A model generated the notes under the pieces. The model was given only the letters and a program-made list of their open reading frames with translations, did not search any database and was not told the origin of the DNA. A program made the position numbers and the translations under genes. This document shows, one piece after another, positions 26,425 through 35,786 of a stretch of 64,000 nt of DNA; the first letter of the stretch is position 1; each line of letters opens with the position of its first letter. The stretch covers positions 1 through 64,000 of the forward strand of contig NZ_JACVCV010000001.1 of assembly GCF_017811155.1 (NCBI RefSeq). Direction: 5' to 3'. Source of the DNA: Lunatimonas salinarum (GTDB lineage Bacteria > Bacteroidota > Bacteroidia > Cytophagales > Cyclobacteriaceae).

Positions 26425-29400
26425 CTAGGGAATGGTCGTTAAGGTGTGGGACTTTGAAGAAACCAAAATATGCTTGGGGCTGGATGGAATCACCTGTTTT
26501 TGTACCGGTAATCCGTTTTTCAGAAGAACCAACTCACTTACATAGGACACATAGGGAAGGTTTTCCAAAAAATGAATGAAGAGACTCTCCTGAAGGGAAA
26601 CGCCAAAATCCATTGAATTTTCTCGCCGAATAGCCCAAGGTGATAGGTATCCAATGATGGCATCCTCAAGCAGGTTCCGGTGCATTGCAGGGTCTAACCC
26701 TAGCCGGAATTGTACGGTCAACTGTACTCTAACCTCTTCGTAGACTGGATTTTCGACGTGAAGGAGGATTGAAGGAGAAGATTTGGTTCGCAAAAAATCG
26801 TGCATTTCGTTCAACCGGTCAGTGCTAAATCGGGGTTGAAATCTATCGAATACGTTCTTATCGACCGTGTCCGGGATCACCAAGAGTGTTATTTCCCCCG
26901 GAGCAAAGAAGCTTGTTGGACTTGTGTGATTTAAACATTTCACCCTATACGCACTTGGAAAGGCCTCTAGTAGAAGGTGTTCATAATCCCACAAACTCAC
27001 AGCCCGATTTTTATGCCGTAGCCTTTCACTTACGCGAACGTAAAAGGCAGCATCCTTCTCCTCGGGCCTACTTCCGTACGAATTGAAAGGCTGAGATACG
27101 GATTTTACACCCGCTAATCGTTCTACCATTTTAGAAATGCTTCCTGCAGGTAGTCCTTGTTCTAAATGCTCCAGGCTATTGGACTCGTTTTCAAATTGTA
27201 CCTCAAACGCTTGAGGGAGTATGTCCATCAACTGGCAAGAGGCGTCAAACGCACTACTGGAAATAGCCTTTATCCATATATCCTCGTGGGTCATTCTACT
27301 GCTTTTCTCAAAAGCAGCTTCGGGTAGCTGAAATCGGATGATGCCGGATTTGAGGAAATTATCTGTTCCATCCGATATAATTTGCTGGCTGTTGAGTGGA
27401 ACCCAGTGATTTTGGATGAGCACCTGCCAAGTGACATTCCTTTGTCCAGCAAGGGGCGCATTCAACGGGTTTTCACTTCCATCAATCACTTGAAAAAGCA
27501 GGGAAAGCTGCTGATTAGGCACCAAATCCTGGATCTGAAGAAATAGTTCGCCGACGGATTGCCGGGGAAACGAGGTCAAATACACATGTTGTTCCGCCTG
27601 AGGGAGAACCGATTTCTGAGCAATATTTTCTTCAAAATACCCAAAATCGTCGAAAAGAAAGACCTTCAGCCCGTTTGGGTTATTCATTTGATATAGGTGG
27701 GAGGTCTCGTATCCGACTAAGATTTCCTCTGCCAAGGGAGTATAAGGTTCATTGGGAATCAAGGTCTCCGGATGTTCACTGGCCATGGCCATTGCATAAA
27801 GGCGGGGAAACAATTCGTGCAAAAAAGATCTATTTAACGATAGTCTTATGCCCTTTCCTACCGGCAGCTTTCCGGTAGCTGCTAGTTGTAGCTTCGTCTT
27901 ATAAACACCCGATTCCTTGGTAAATAAGCTCCGTTGGCTTGGCTCGGTTTTGATCCAGTTGACCCCCTCTCGCGTAAACAAATCATAGGTGAAATACCCA
28001 TCTCCCTGAACAATCAAATTAGTCGGATCTGAATTCACCTGGACTTTAGATTCCTTGAGGGCGGTACTAAGTGCCAAAGGTGTCATTATTAGGTGCTTCA
28101 AATTGGTAATGGACGAATCCTTGGCTACAAAATGCTGTGCTACATAGGCCTCTTTGCTAAAGTTTGGGTCGGAAAGGCTTCTATATCCAAAATACAGCAT
28201 CTTGAAATCCTCCGGTGTATTGTCCCATCTGATTTCCAAGGAGACCTTATTAACCGTTTTATTTTCCCACGAGGGTTCTTGGATGTAAAAATTACTTCCC
28301 TGTTTGGGATAGGAAGAAAACGGCATAAAGGGCTTTGCCGACTGAAGCACACCCATATCATTCTCTACTTGGGGTAGGTGGATTCCTTGAATGGAAGACT
28401 TTATCTGAATAGAGGTACAGGGATTGGCGGAAATCCCTCTCAGAAAATCATACATTCTTCCTGTCGTCAATGAAAAGGATATCCGAACCAACGGATTCCC
28501 ACTAACCTCCGCCCTTTCGTGAAGTTTTAAGTCAGCGTTAACTACACTAGGTACCGTTTCCCCTAGCAAGAAGGCAAGGCGAAAGGTATTTCCCTCACAA
28601 CTACTCTGAAAGTCTCCGGTAATAGCGACCGGGTTTGAGCGTATCCAACCTTTGGATGTTGTCCAATCAGTGTTTATGAGTGAAGTGATTTCCCCGCCCT
28701 GTAATGGAGAGGCCAATGGATCTCTGAATGTAAAAGCGATCGAGAATTGCCGGTTAGCACCCTCCGGACTGCGAAAGTGCTCGTCTGCCAAAGTAAATCC
28801 GAATCTCCCCATTTCCAAACCAGGGTGACCAAAGGGCCACCATTTCGGAAATTTATCGGGAAACCCACCTCCCTTCCCATCGAATGAATTGCCCACTTGA
28901 CTTACAAATACGCGCTTTCTTTCGGGGTCATTGTAGCGGTTTTTAATAGCTGCCAACTTAGCCTGATTGGCACCAAAATCACTTAATGCGCGATAGAGTC
29001 GTTTCTTTCCCAACGAATCCTTTCCGCCGTCAAATAACGTGCCTTCCGAAATGTGCACTTGATTGACTTTAGCCAGCTCCAAAACCAAAAATGTCCGGTC
29101 ACCTGCAGCAGGTTTTTTTTCCAGATTCAATATTTCCCGGTAGTAAAAATCCAGGTGTCGCCTAATCAGCTGGTTCATTGACTTGGTGGGCCAATCCATC
29201 AATCGAAGAAATGCGTAAAATAACGCTAAATGCGGCGAAAGACTTCCCTTTGACTCCATTGATCGAATCCGGGATTTGATTTGCGTGATCGCCTGTTGAT
29301 AAGCGTTTGTTCCCTTTGCAGGCAGGGTTTGCCATTGAACGAGGGAATCAAAAAAAACGACCCAATCACCGATTACTTGCTCAGGATATTTCGAATGGAA

Positions 29401-29565
29401 AAAAGGGATGTATTTAGCAAAGTTACGGGCAAACATAAGCCAATCTTCCAGATCCAAATCCAGCAACCGAAGGTTGGAAGGATCCAGTTCAGAAAGAAAT
29501 CGGCCGTTTTGTGTGGTGCCTGATCTCCAAAATAGCTTTATTTTTTCCAGTTTTTCAGTACCCAT
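26425..29565 (-). CDS. eCIS baseplate J-like protein (Pvc11/Afp11-like)
   Basis: This 1046-residue protein is the main baseplate wedge subunit. Its C-terminal third (about 840-1030) carries the putative baseplate assembly signature: SYGSRPEEKDAAFYVRVSERLRHKNRAVSLWDYE followed by a VKCLNHT strand and a final domain with RRENSMDFGVSLQESLF. The N-terminal two thirds are a long strand- and helix-rich extension that in relatives shapes the outer baseplate. It would contact gp25 and the sheath and control the shift from extended to contracted form. It starts 7 bases after the gp25 gene's stop, in the same order as in PVC-type clusters. Confidence 0.85.
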   Translation of the reverse strand: MGTEKLEKIKLFWRSGTTQNGRFLSELDPSNLRLLDLDLEDWLMFARNFAKYIPFFHSKYPEQVIGDWVVFFDSLVQWQTLPAKGTNAYQQAITQIKSRIRSMESKGSLSPHLALFYAFLRLMDWPTKSMNQLIRRHLDFYYREILNLEKKPAAGDRTFLVLELAKVNQVHISEGTLFDGGKDSLGKKRLYRALSDFGANQAKLAAIKNRYNDPERKRVFVSQVGNSFDGKGGGFPDKFPKWWPFGHPGLEMGRFGFTLADEHFRSPEGANRQFSIAFTFRDPLASPLQGGEITSLINTDWTTSKGWIRSNPVAITGDFQSSCEGNTFRLAFLLGETVPSVVNADLKLHERAEVSGNPLVRISFSLTTGRMYDFLRGISANPCTSIQIKSSIQGIHLPQVENDMGVLQSAKPFMPFSSYPKQGSNFYIQEPSWENKTVNKVSLEIRWDNTPEDFKMLYFGYRSLSDPNFSKEAYVAQHFVAKDSSITNLKHLIMTPLALSTALKESKVQVNSDPTNLIVQGDGYFTYDLFTREGVNWIKTEPSQRSLFTKESGVYKTKLQLAATGKLPVGKGIRLSLNRSFLHELFPRLYAMAMASEHPETLIPNEPYTPLAEEILVGYETSHLYQMNNPNGLKVFLFDDFGYFEENIAQKSVLPQAEQHVYLTSFPRQSVGELFLQIQDLVPNQQLSLLFQVIDGSENPLNAPLAGQRNVTWQVLIQNHWVPLNSQQIISDGTDNFLKSGIIRFQLPEAAFEKSSRMTHEDIWIKAISSSAFDASCQLMDILPQAFEVQFENESNSLEHLEQGLPAGSISKMVERLAGVKSVSQPFNSYGSRPEEKDAAFYVRVSERLRHKNRAVSLWDYEHLLLEAFPSAYRVKCLNHTSPTSFFAPGEITLLVIPDTVDKNVFDRFQPRFSTDRLNEMHDFLRTKSSPSILLHVENPVYEEVRVQLTVQFRLGLDPAMHRNLLEDAIIGYLSPWAIRRENSMDFGVSLQESLFIHFLENLPYVSYVSELVLLKNGLPVQKQVIPSSPKHILVSSKSHTLTTIP

Positions 29566-29572
29566 AACCGAA

Positions 29573-29983
29573 TCACCTTGCGTTTGCCTCTACTTTATAA
29601 AAAGGAAATACCATATTCTTGCGGGAATTTGTTGCCCGAATAATGTAATCAATTTCAATATGTATGACTCCCAAATCCCCCGGGGATTCCGACATGTTGA
29701 TCTTCTCTACACCAATGCGTGGTTCATGGTAAAGAATGGCAGTCTCGATCAGATCAGCCAGGTAGGTGACAGTGGTCCGATTTAAGGGGCTAAACTGAAG
29801 CTCATCCAGTTGGCAACCAAATGTGGGTTGCATGATACGCTCTCCCAGCTTAGTAGAAAGTAAAATGGCTAAACTGCTTTTGATATCTGCCTCCCCACTG
29901 AGCATGTTTACCTCTCCGGCTTGGTGGTCAAAGGAAGGTGGGAAACTCCACCCTTTTCCAAGAAATTCCTGATCGTTTTCCAT
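29573..29983 (-). CDS. GPW/gp25-family baseplate wedge protein
   Basis: This 136-residue protein matches the gp25-like lysozyme-related baseplate family, which joins the inner wedge to the first sheath ring. The core motifs are visible: a GWSFPPSF start, a SLAILLSTKLGERIMQPTFGC block at about 41-61 and the conserved EPRI near residue 92 followed by VEKINM. Length is normal. It lies between the PAAR and J-like genes, 10 bases after the PAAR stop. In Afp/PVC the gp25 gene comes before PAAR, so the two small genes are swapped here. Confidence 0.9.
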   Translation of the reverse strand: MENDQEFLGKGWSFPPSFDHQAGEVNMLSGEADIKSSLAILLSTKLGERIMQPTFGCQLDELQFSPLNRTTVTYLADLIETAILYHEPRIGVEKINMSESPGDLGVIHIEIDYIIRATNSRKNMVFPFYKVEANAR

Positions 29984-29993
29984 AGCGGTATTC

Positions 29994-30284
29994 TTATCCG
30001 ATTAGCACGCTGGGCTCTCCTCCCATAATTGAGCCACCATGGGTCGTGCTGTCTCCCATGCGGGCGGCTGGCATGCCTCCAATCAGGACTGTTGCCGATC
30101 CCGCAAGGATGCTGTCAGGGGGACCGGTACAGGTAGCCATGTCTCCAACCCGTGCGGCAGGTAGGCCCCCAATCAGGACAGTAGGTTCGCACGGCGGCAT
30201 TATGGGACCACCCACGTGTGGGACGGTACCCGTTGTCAAGGGGCAAACATGCATATCGGTAATTCTGGCAGCAGGGCTTCCCAT
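29994..30284 (-). CDS. PAAR-domain spike tip protein
   Basis: This 96-residue protein is a bare PAAR domain, the conical metal-stabilised tip that sharpens the VgrG-like spike. Both PAAR halves are clear: PAARITD at residues 4-10, then PAARVGD and PAARMGD, with VLIGG turns between and His/Cys residues (H12, C14, C32, C52, H83) able to hold the metal. It carries no C-terminal toxin extension, so cargo is not fused to the tip. It starts 18 bases after the VgrG stop. Confidence 0.93.
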   Translation of the reverse strand: MGSPAARITDMHVCPLTTGTVPHVGGPIMPPCEPTVLIGGLPAARVGDMATCTGPPDSILAGSATVLIGGMPAARMGDSTTHGGSIMGGEPSVLIG

Positions 30285-30302
30285 GGCGGTAAGTCTTTAA
30301 GA

Positions 30303-32054
30303 TTAATTTATCTGAACAATGGCACCTTTTAACACGGCAGTCCCCGATGTGATTACTTCCGCACCGCCGCTTCCCTCGGCTTTAAATTGTGCCTGTGCTG
30401 AAAGCGTCACATTGTTTCCTTCCAGCACGATATCCCCTGTGCTTTTCAGGGTAATGTCCTTACCACTTTCCAACAAAATGCCGTCCGGTGAAAGGGTCAC
30501 TTGATTCTCATGATCATCGTAAAGGGTGAGTATATCATCCTCCTCATTAATAGTCAGACACTTACCGATTGGAGTTTCTAGTACAACGGATTTCTTTTCG
30601 TCGTCAAATAAGAGTTTCAACCCACTTCTACTTACATAGCCTTTTTCATGATTGTCATCTTGGGCTTGGATAGGCGCTGGTTTGGCGCTACTATGCAGCA
30701 TTCCGAGCACGACTGCCTGATTGGGGTCTTCATTGATAAAGCCCACAATTACCTCATCCCCTATCTCCGGCCTGAAAACCATGCCCCTCTCCTGTCCTGC
30801 ATCTAGACTGCTACACCTACACCAAATACCCTGCTCCTCTTCATTGATTATAGGTATTCGTACCAAAATCCGATCTTCCGATTCAGGATCATCCTGTAGT
30901 TGCGTGACAATACCACTCTGTAAACCCCTGACTGATGCATAAAGCCCCGCTGCCGGAGGCGCATGAATATGGTGGGTAGTCGAAAACCACTCCGGACTCA
31001 TTCCAAACTGAATATCCACCGTCCAGTTACCCTCAGCAAAATGATGATATACACCACTCACAAAGACATCACCGCTAAATCGGTCTCCCACGCCTTCCAA
31101 GGTAATTATGCCTCCTGGAACTACTTGGGAAACGCCTTGTACCCTTACCCGTCCCCGTATTTTTGCAAGCTGCTGAAAAAGCCACTTTGCATCCGCCCAT
31201 TCTTGAAGCTGCACATCGCTGAGTCTTCCACCATGCTTTAATTCTAGCGCATCCTGCCGCATGGCATCAGATAGCTCCGAAGGTGAAAGATTGCCAGCCA
31301 GTGTCACACTCGGGTCTGAACCGGCAACTTTGATTATTTTTTGATCGGATAGGTTCCACCCTTGCGCAATTACCTCGGGGTATTGATTTCTACCATCCAT
31401 CTCAGCATCAAACTCCAATAGATTACTTCCAAAACTTGCAGTTCCGGAACTTTCCTGACTTAAATCAGGCTTTTTGATAGTAATCTTCCCTCCATCCACG
31501 GCACATACCATGCCGTTGGCCTGGGCACGGGTGATCATAAAATCCCAATCAGAAGTATCGTATTGAACCAATTCAGCGTGGGTATGTGCGATTGTTTCTA
31601 CATCAGCTGCTAATCCATTTCGGGTTATCAGCGCTTCTATTATTTCACTATCGCTGTTCTCATAATAATACCCGCTTTGACGAATGGAAGTCATCTTGGT
31701 TGCGGCATCACGACACTCTACCACTAATTGACTACCCCCCTGCCGGATACGAATCCGCTGGGCGATTACCAGTCCCTTGAAAACAGGTTCTGAAGAACCG
31801 TGATATCCAAATGAAATCTCGATTTCTCTTCCGGGCAGAAACAGCGACTCATTACTCACCGGAAAATCAGCGGAGGCAGGGTCCCCATCCACCACTGTCA
31901 GCTTAGCATAAGGGATCCTGTTTAGTTCTCTGTGAACTACGACACTCAAAATTTGTATGGAGGCGGGCAGTTCAGTACCGTCTACTTTGATCGTGTGGGA
32001 TACTAGATCCATGCTTTGTACTGCCGACAATAGTCTTCCGGGACTCATACGCAT
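30303..32054 (-). CDS. VgrG-like spike protein (Pvc8/Afp8-like)
   Basis: This 583-residue protein is the trimeric central spike. The N-terminal half resembles gp27 (phage late control D), with the VVHRELNRIPYAKLTVVDG start near residue 37 and a long strand-rich body. The gp5-like OB fold is at about 370-450 (VTQLQDDPESEDRILVRIP and GDEVIVGFINEDPNQAVVLG). The end is a short beta-helix needle of repeated strand units (about 500-583) without an effector extension. Its ATG overlaps the stop of the LysM protein in TAATG, so the two are coupled. Together with PAAR it punctures the target membrane. Confidence 0.9.
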   Translation of the reverse strand: MRMSPGRLLSAVQSMDLVSHTIKVDGTELPASIQILSVVVHRELNRIPYAKLTVVDGDPASADFPVSNESLFLPGREIEISFGYHGSSEPVFKGLVIAQRIRIRQGGSQLVVECRDAATKMTSIRQSGYYYENSDSEIIEALITRNGLAADVETIAHTHAELVQYDTSDWDFMITRAQANGMVCAVDGGKITIKKPDLSQESSGTASFGSNLLEFDAEMDGRNQYPEVIAQGWNLSDQKIIKVAGSDPSVTLAGNLSPSELSDAMRQDALELKHGGRLSDVQLQEWADAKWLFQQLAKIRGRVRVQGVSQVVPGGIITLEGVGDRFSGDVFVSGVYHHFAEGNWTVDIQFGMSPEWFSTTHHIHAPPAAGLYASVRGLQSGIVTQLQDDPESEDRILVRIPIINEEEQGIWCRCSSLDAGQERGMVFRPEIGDEVIVGFINEDPNQAVVLGMLHSSAKPAPIQAQDDNHEKGYVSRSGLKLLFDDEKKSVVLETPIGKCLTINEEDDILTLYDDHENQVTLSPDGILLESGKDITLKSTGDIVLEGNNVTLSAQAQFKAEGSGGAEVITSGTAVLKGAIVQIN

Positions 32055-32734
32055 TATTTGTGAATGGGCGGAAAGTAAATTTCCTGCCCAGGCTGTAGGT
32101 TTCTAAAATCTACCAATTTATTAGCTTTGGCCACTTCCAGGTAATATGACGCGTCACCATAAATCTCATACGCCATCAAAGGCAGGGTTTGCCCAGCTCT
32201 AACCACCCGGTAATGCGTGAGATCGGGAGACTGATTATTTTCCTTCGCAACTCTGAGGTCATCTTCAACAAAACCTTTGAATTTTGCCTTGGCCACGGCG
32301 CGAAGCGGCGTGCCGTCGGAACGAAAGAGTTTAAACTCCACATTCATTTCGGTGAGAGAGCCTTTGAAGAGCAGACTGCCCCAGGATATCATTACGTAAT
32401 TAGGCTTATGCTGCTCTCCGTTGTAATCCAGCACCACCTTCTTAAACTTCTCCAAGTCATCGATGATGCCATCTTCTGTTCGGGGACGCTCCGGGATAAT
32501 ACCTGTGCGATCAAATACAAAATCCAACTGAAGCTCCTCAGGAAGCTTTTTGTTGAAGCGCGGCGAAGCAGCACTGGTGCCCGTAGCCTGTTGGGTATCT
32601 TGCTCGATTTTGTAGGTATACACGTACTTTTCCGGGTTCATCAAGGTAGAAAACTCACCGTCTCCCACTTTATTGTTGAACTTCGGATCACTATATGCAA
32701 CCACTTTTAATTTTTCCAGCTTGCCTTCCGACAT
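32054..32734 (-). CDS. LysM-type tube/baseplate adaptor (Pvc7/Afp7-like)
   Basis: This 226-residue protein has the CIS-tube N-terminal domain (about 1-150), with a FSTLMNPEKYVYTYKIE motif near 27 and a LQLDFVFDRTG strand near 67, and a C-terminal LysM module (about 173-226) recognisable by HYRVVRAGQTLPLMAYEIYGD and LQPGQEIYFP. In relatives this protein joins the inner tube start to the spike (gp53/gp54-like role) rather than binding peptidoglycan. It begins 4 bases after the DUF5908 stop and shares TAATG with the VgrG start. Confidence 0.87.
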   Translation of the reverse strand: MSEGKLEKLKVVAYSDPKFNNKVGDGEFSTLMNPEKYVYTYKIEQDTQQATGTSAASPRFNKKLPEELQLDFVFDRTGIIPERPRTEDGIIDDLEKFKKVVLDYNGEQHKPNYVMISWGSLLFKGSLTEMNVEFKLFRSDGTPLRAVAKAKFKGFVEDDLRVAKENNQSPDLTHYRVVRAGQTLPLMAYEIYGDASYYLEVAKANKLVDFRNLQPGQEIYFPPIHK

Positions 32735-32738
32735 ATCC

Positions 32739-32903
32739 TTATCGTTCTTTTTGTAGCCTCAAAGCCTCCATGATGTCTTCCATCAATTCAGCCCCTTTCG
32801 TATCTGCGCCACTTGGTTTACCGCCAGATACGTCTGTCTGCTGACTTCCGGTTCCCTCTCCAACATGGATTCGGATGTTAAGTTCTTTAATCTCTATGGG
32901 CAT
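32739..32903 (-). CDS. DUF5908-like small eCIS protein
   Basis: A 54-residue frame runs from ATG 32903 to TAA 32739. Its start, MPIEIKELNIRIHV, is the pattern of the DUF5908 family, tiny proteins found at this position in eCIS operons (the Afp6/Pvc6 slot). A Gly/Ser-rich linker and a short acidic helix ending in LRLQKER follow. The ATG overlaps the stop of the tube gene in TAATG, and the next gene starts 4 bases after its stop. The exact function of the family is not settled. Confidence 0.8.
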   Translation of the reverse strand: MPIEIKELNIRIHVGEGTGSQQTDVSGGKPSGADTKGAELMEDIMEALRLQKER

Positions 32904-33346
32904 TAGGATAATGTGTTACAGTATTGGTAAGCCAATTCAATGGTTTCCACCACCAGCTTGCTCTCTTGGGCATTAAACTCTCCGACTTCCCACTTGACCG
33001 GAAATGCATGAACCACATTCCAGGTAATCAACGGTTCATGTTCTTCGTTCAATAGCTTGATTGTCAAATCACGTAGTTCAAACTCAAAATTCTCAAAGCT
33101 ATCCATGCACCAATCGATAAGTTTGGAGTCGACCTGCAGCCCTCTTTTGAGTACGAGGTTTGCGTGCTTTGTACGTACTGGCAATTTGTACTTAAACCGG
33201 TTTTCTCCTCCTTCAGCCATCTCCTCCGTATCGATGCTCACCGAAAGACCAGACACAGACTGAAATTGAGAATCAGCTGTTTCTCCTTCCAAACCAGTAA
33301 ATTCTACGCTGAAATGAAAGCCAACAGGAGGATAGCTCATTGCCAT
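32903..33346 (-). CDS. eCIS second tube protein (gp19-like, Pvc5/Afp5-like)
   Basis: This 147-residue protein has the T4 gp19-like tube fold, with SYPPVGFHFSVEF at the start, the SVSGLSVSIDTEEMAEGG strand pair, the LVLKRGL core motif, and the DLTIKLLNEEHEPLITW segment shared with its neighbour. The reading frame is open further upstream, but ATG 33346 sits right after the first tube gene's stop and aligns with the family start. It probably forms the first, baseplate-proximal tube layer, as Afp5/Pvc5 do, while its paralogue builds the bulk of the tube. The assignment between the two is inference. Confidence 0.85.
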   Translation of the reverse strand: MAMSYPPVGFHFSVEFTGLEGETADSQFQSVSGLSVSIDTEEMAEGGENRFKYKLPVRTKHANLVLKRGLQVDSKLIDWCMDSFENFEFELRDLTIKLLNEEHEPLITWNVVHAFPVKWEVGEFNAQESKLVVETIELAYQYCNTLS

Positions 33347-33348
33347 GA

Positions 33349-33777
33349 TCAGTCGTTTTGAATGCTCAAGCCTTCGTGTACCAACTCCATTGACTCGATC
33401 GCAACCTCGTTCCCATCTGCTTTCAAGTCCGTGGATTGAACCTTCGTCGGCCAGGCATTTTTTACCTTCCAACTGACCACAGGTTCATGCTCCTCATTGA
33501 GTAGCTTGATGGTGATATCCCGTCTTTCGATTTGGTTTAGCGACACCGAATTCCACCAGGCATAGAATTCATTATCGCTCTTAAACGTACCCCGCTTCAG
33601 GGTAATATTACTGTATTTTTGAAGTCCCGGCATTTTGGTTTTGCTATACTCGGGACTTGCCCCATGACGGTATTCGATTACTTCGGTCTCCACATCCAGC
33701 CCGGACACTTCCGTAAAACCTATTTTTGTTCCTCCCCAATCAACTGAGAAATGAAACTTTGACAATGGATAACTCAT
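33349..33777 (-). CDS. eCIS inner tube protein (gp19-like, Pvc1/Afp1-like)
   Basis: This 142-residue protein is a hexamer-forming inner tube subunit of the T4 gp19/Hcp type. It shows the family features: SYPLSKFHFSVDW start, FTEVSGLDVETEVIEYR near residue 22, NITLKRGTF near 57, and IKLLNEEHEPVVSW near 97. It lies 27 bases after the sheath gene's stop, and two bases separate its stop from the next tube start. The charged lumen would hold the DUF4157 cargo. It is likely the most abundant particle protein after the sheath. Confidence 0.88.
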   Translation of the reverse strand: MSYPLSKFHFSVDWGGTKIGFTEVSGLDVETEVIEYRHGASPEYSKTKMPGLQKYSNITLKRGTFKSDNEFYAWWNSVSLNQIERRDITIKLLNEEHEPVVSWKVKNAWPTKVQSTDLKADGNEVAIESMELVHEGLSIQND

Positions 33778-33804
33778 GATTGAAATGTTATTTGGTTTAA
33801 CCTG

Positions 33805-35775
33805 TTATGACTCTTGCATTTTATGCGAAAATTTCAGAATGATGAATTCAGCCGGCCTGACAACAGCCATACCTATTTCAACATTCATCTTCCCTTCCAA
33901 AATATCCAGTGCCGTCATCGTTTGTCCCAAGCCCACGCGTACGTAAAAGGCATGGTCCGGCTTGGCACCGGCAAGCGCACCGGCCCTCCACTGCAATACC
34001 AAGAAGTTTTCAATCATCGCGCGGACTTTGACCCAAGTATTGGCGTCATTGGGTTCAAATACAAATTGCTCGGTAGCCTTCTTTACGGATTCCTCTACCA
34101 TGTTAAAGAACCTCCTCACCGGCACATACCGCCATTCGTTATCATTTCCAGCCAGGGTACGTGCACCCCAGATAAGCGTGCCTTTTCCGGTAAATGCTCT
34201 GATTGCATTGATGGATTTACCTGAAGTGGTATCTACATTGAGCCGGTCTTGCATCTCATTGGTTACTTTTACAGTAGGTTTGACTACGTAGTTCAACGAG
34301 ACATTCGCTGGAGCTTGCCAAACCCCTCGATTAGCATCTACTCTTGCATACACTCCGGCGACGATCGCTGACGGAGGCAGCACGACTTTCAATTTATTGA
34401 TGCCTGATTTTATTTTGTTGTAGGTAGCACTGTCCACTTCTTCAATTTCGCTCATCAACATGCCGTCCAAAACACCATCCGACTCCATGTCCATGCCTTC
34501 AATTTCCAATAGCGCGTCGATTAATGTAGGATCGACCAAGCCCATGATGCCTTGGAGTAAAGCAGGTATATTTGCAGTATTTATGGCCGCAAGGGCATCG
34601 GCTGCGGCTGTTTTTACTGCCGAACCGTCAGCGGCGCCGGTTAGGGCGGATTGTAGGTCTGTGAGGGCTTGGATAAGGGTACCCAAGTCGGCATCCGATT
34701 CCAGCTCTGCGGCCACAGCAGCAGCGGCATCAGCAGCTGCTTCCGCTAGGTCCGCGTCAGCAACCGCCATTGCGGACACGTTGTTGGCATTTTCTACAAT
34801 TTCCTGGCACAGATCACTGTACTGGGACAGGGAAGTAACTAAGGTTCCTAAGGGATCTACCACGGAGTTTCGGTTAGTGAGTGCGTCCGCGTCATTTTGC
34901 CCCTGTATGTCCGCGTTGGCATCTGAAAAAGCCGTCACTTGAGCGGTAATACCTGCAATGATCGAATCTGCCTCCGACATGATTTCATCAACTTCATCGA
35001 GGATATCGGTAACCGGCGAGGAATCTACCACGGTATGATTGATCGGAATTTCTTCCGGGTCATAGGCATAATTGAGGATGGTTTCCAAATAGGGGTAATA
35101 TACCGCCCCATACTTCCGGTATTCGATTTCCGAGGTTATCAGATCCCTCACCCCTTCCGGAGCCCCAATCTCTGTAGCAAGGTCATCTGTATAAGTATCT
35201 ATGATCGTAAATCGGTCACCCAGTTTGCGACACTGAGTCAGTGCACTATTGTATACCGCGTAAAAATCTGCGGAGTCTGGCAAGGAGGTAGCGTCTGGAA
35301 ATACAATCAAAGTGGGCTCGTCTTCCTTTTCCAATGCGTCCAATCCGGCTGTCAGGGCGGTGCGGGTGACCGGGTCCACATCTGGGGCGTCCTCGTACAC
35401 ACCTACCGAGACAATATAGCAGGGCCCTCCACCATTGGCGAAATAGGCCTGCATCGCATAATACATTAGAAAAGGGGATTTATCTTCAGAAACAGGGGCC
35501 TCTACCAAAATGCTGCGTTCACCGTCCGCTTCACGCACCGTCACTTGTATACCAATTTCAGCCTCCGGGCCTCCGAAAAACCGCTCGTATTCGAGCATGG
35601 AGACGATTCGAGTCGGAATGTTTATCAGGGTGTGGGATGCGTCCTCCTCCTGAGCCTTGGCCTTATCGGTGTAGCCGATAAAGGCCGGGATCGCTGTTTC
35701 TACTTGTGCAACAGAAGGAGGAAATTTAGAGATCTCCTCTATGTACACGCCGGGGGTTCTGTAATTAGTTGCCAT
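33805..35775 (-). CDS. contractile sheath protein with large Ala/Asp-rich insertion
   Basis: This 656-residue protein is the sheath subunit. The N-terminal TPGVYIEEISKFPPSVAQVETAIPAFIGYT and the C-terminal block from about 500 (NEMQDRLNV, KGTLIWGARTLAG, WRYVPVRRFFNMVEESV, AEFIILKFSHK) are classical phage-tail sheath motifs. Residues about 250-445 are an extra domain, rich in Ala and Asp with heptad-like helices, placed in the outer domain where sheaths vary. It is the only sheath gene in the cluster, whereas PVC has three. The start is 11 bases after the upstream gene's stop. Confidence 0.93.
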   Translation of the reverse strand: MATNYRTPGVYIEEISKFPPSVAQVETAIPAFIGYTDKAKAQEEDASHTLINIPTRIVSMLEYERFFGGPEAEIGIQVTVREADGERSILVEAPVSEDKSPFLMYYAMQAYFANGGGPCYIVSVGVYEDAPDVDPVTRTALTAGLDALEKEDEPTLIVFPDATSLPDSADFYAVYNSALTQCRKLGDRFTIIDTYTDDLATEIGAPEGVRDLITSEIEYRKYGAVYYPYLETILNYAYDPEEIPINHTVVDSSPVTDILDEVDEIMSEADSIIAGITAQVTAFSDANADIQGQNDADALTNRNSVVDPLGTLVTSLSQYSDLCQEIVENANNVSAMAVADADLAEAAADAAAAVAAELESDADLGTLIQALTDLQSALTGAADGSAVKTAAADALAAINTANIPALLQGIMGLVDPTLIDALLEIEGMDMESDGVLDGMLMSEIEEVDSATYNKIKSGINKLKVVLPPSAIVAGVYARVDANRGVWQAPANVSLNYVVKPTVKVTNEMQDRLNVDTTSGKSINAIRAFTGKGTLIWGARTLAGNDNEWRYVPVRRFFNMVEESVKKATEQFVFEPNDANTWVKVRAMIENFLVLQWRAGALAGAKPDHAFYVRVGLGQTMTALDILEGKMNVEIGMAVVRPAEFIILKFSHKMQES

Positions 35776-35786
35776 GGGTCATAGAA

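Noticed and set aside
30303-32054. Effector domain fused to the VgrG-like spike
   Set aside because: The C-terminus ends in needle-type beta repeats with no added domain.
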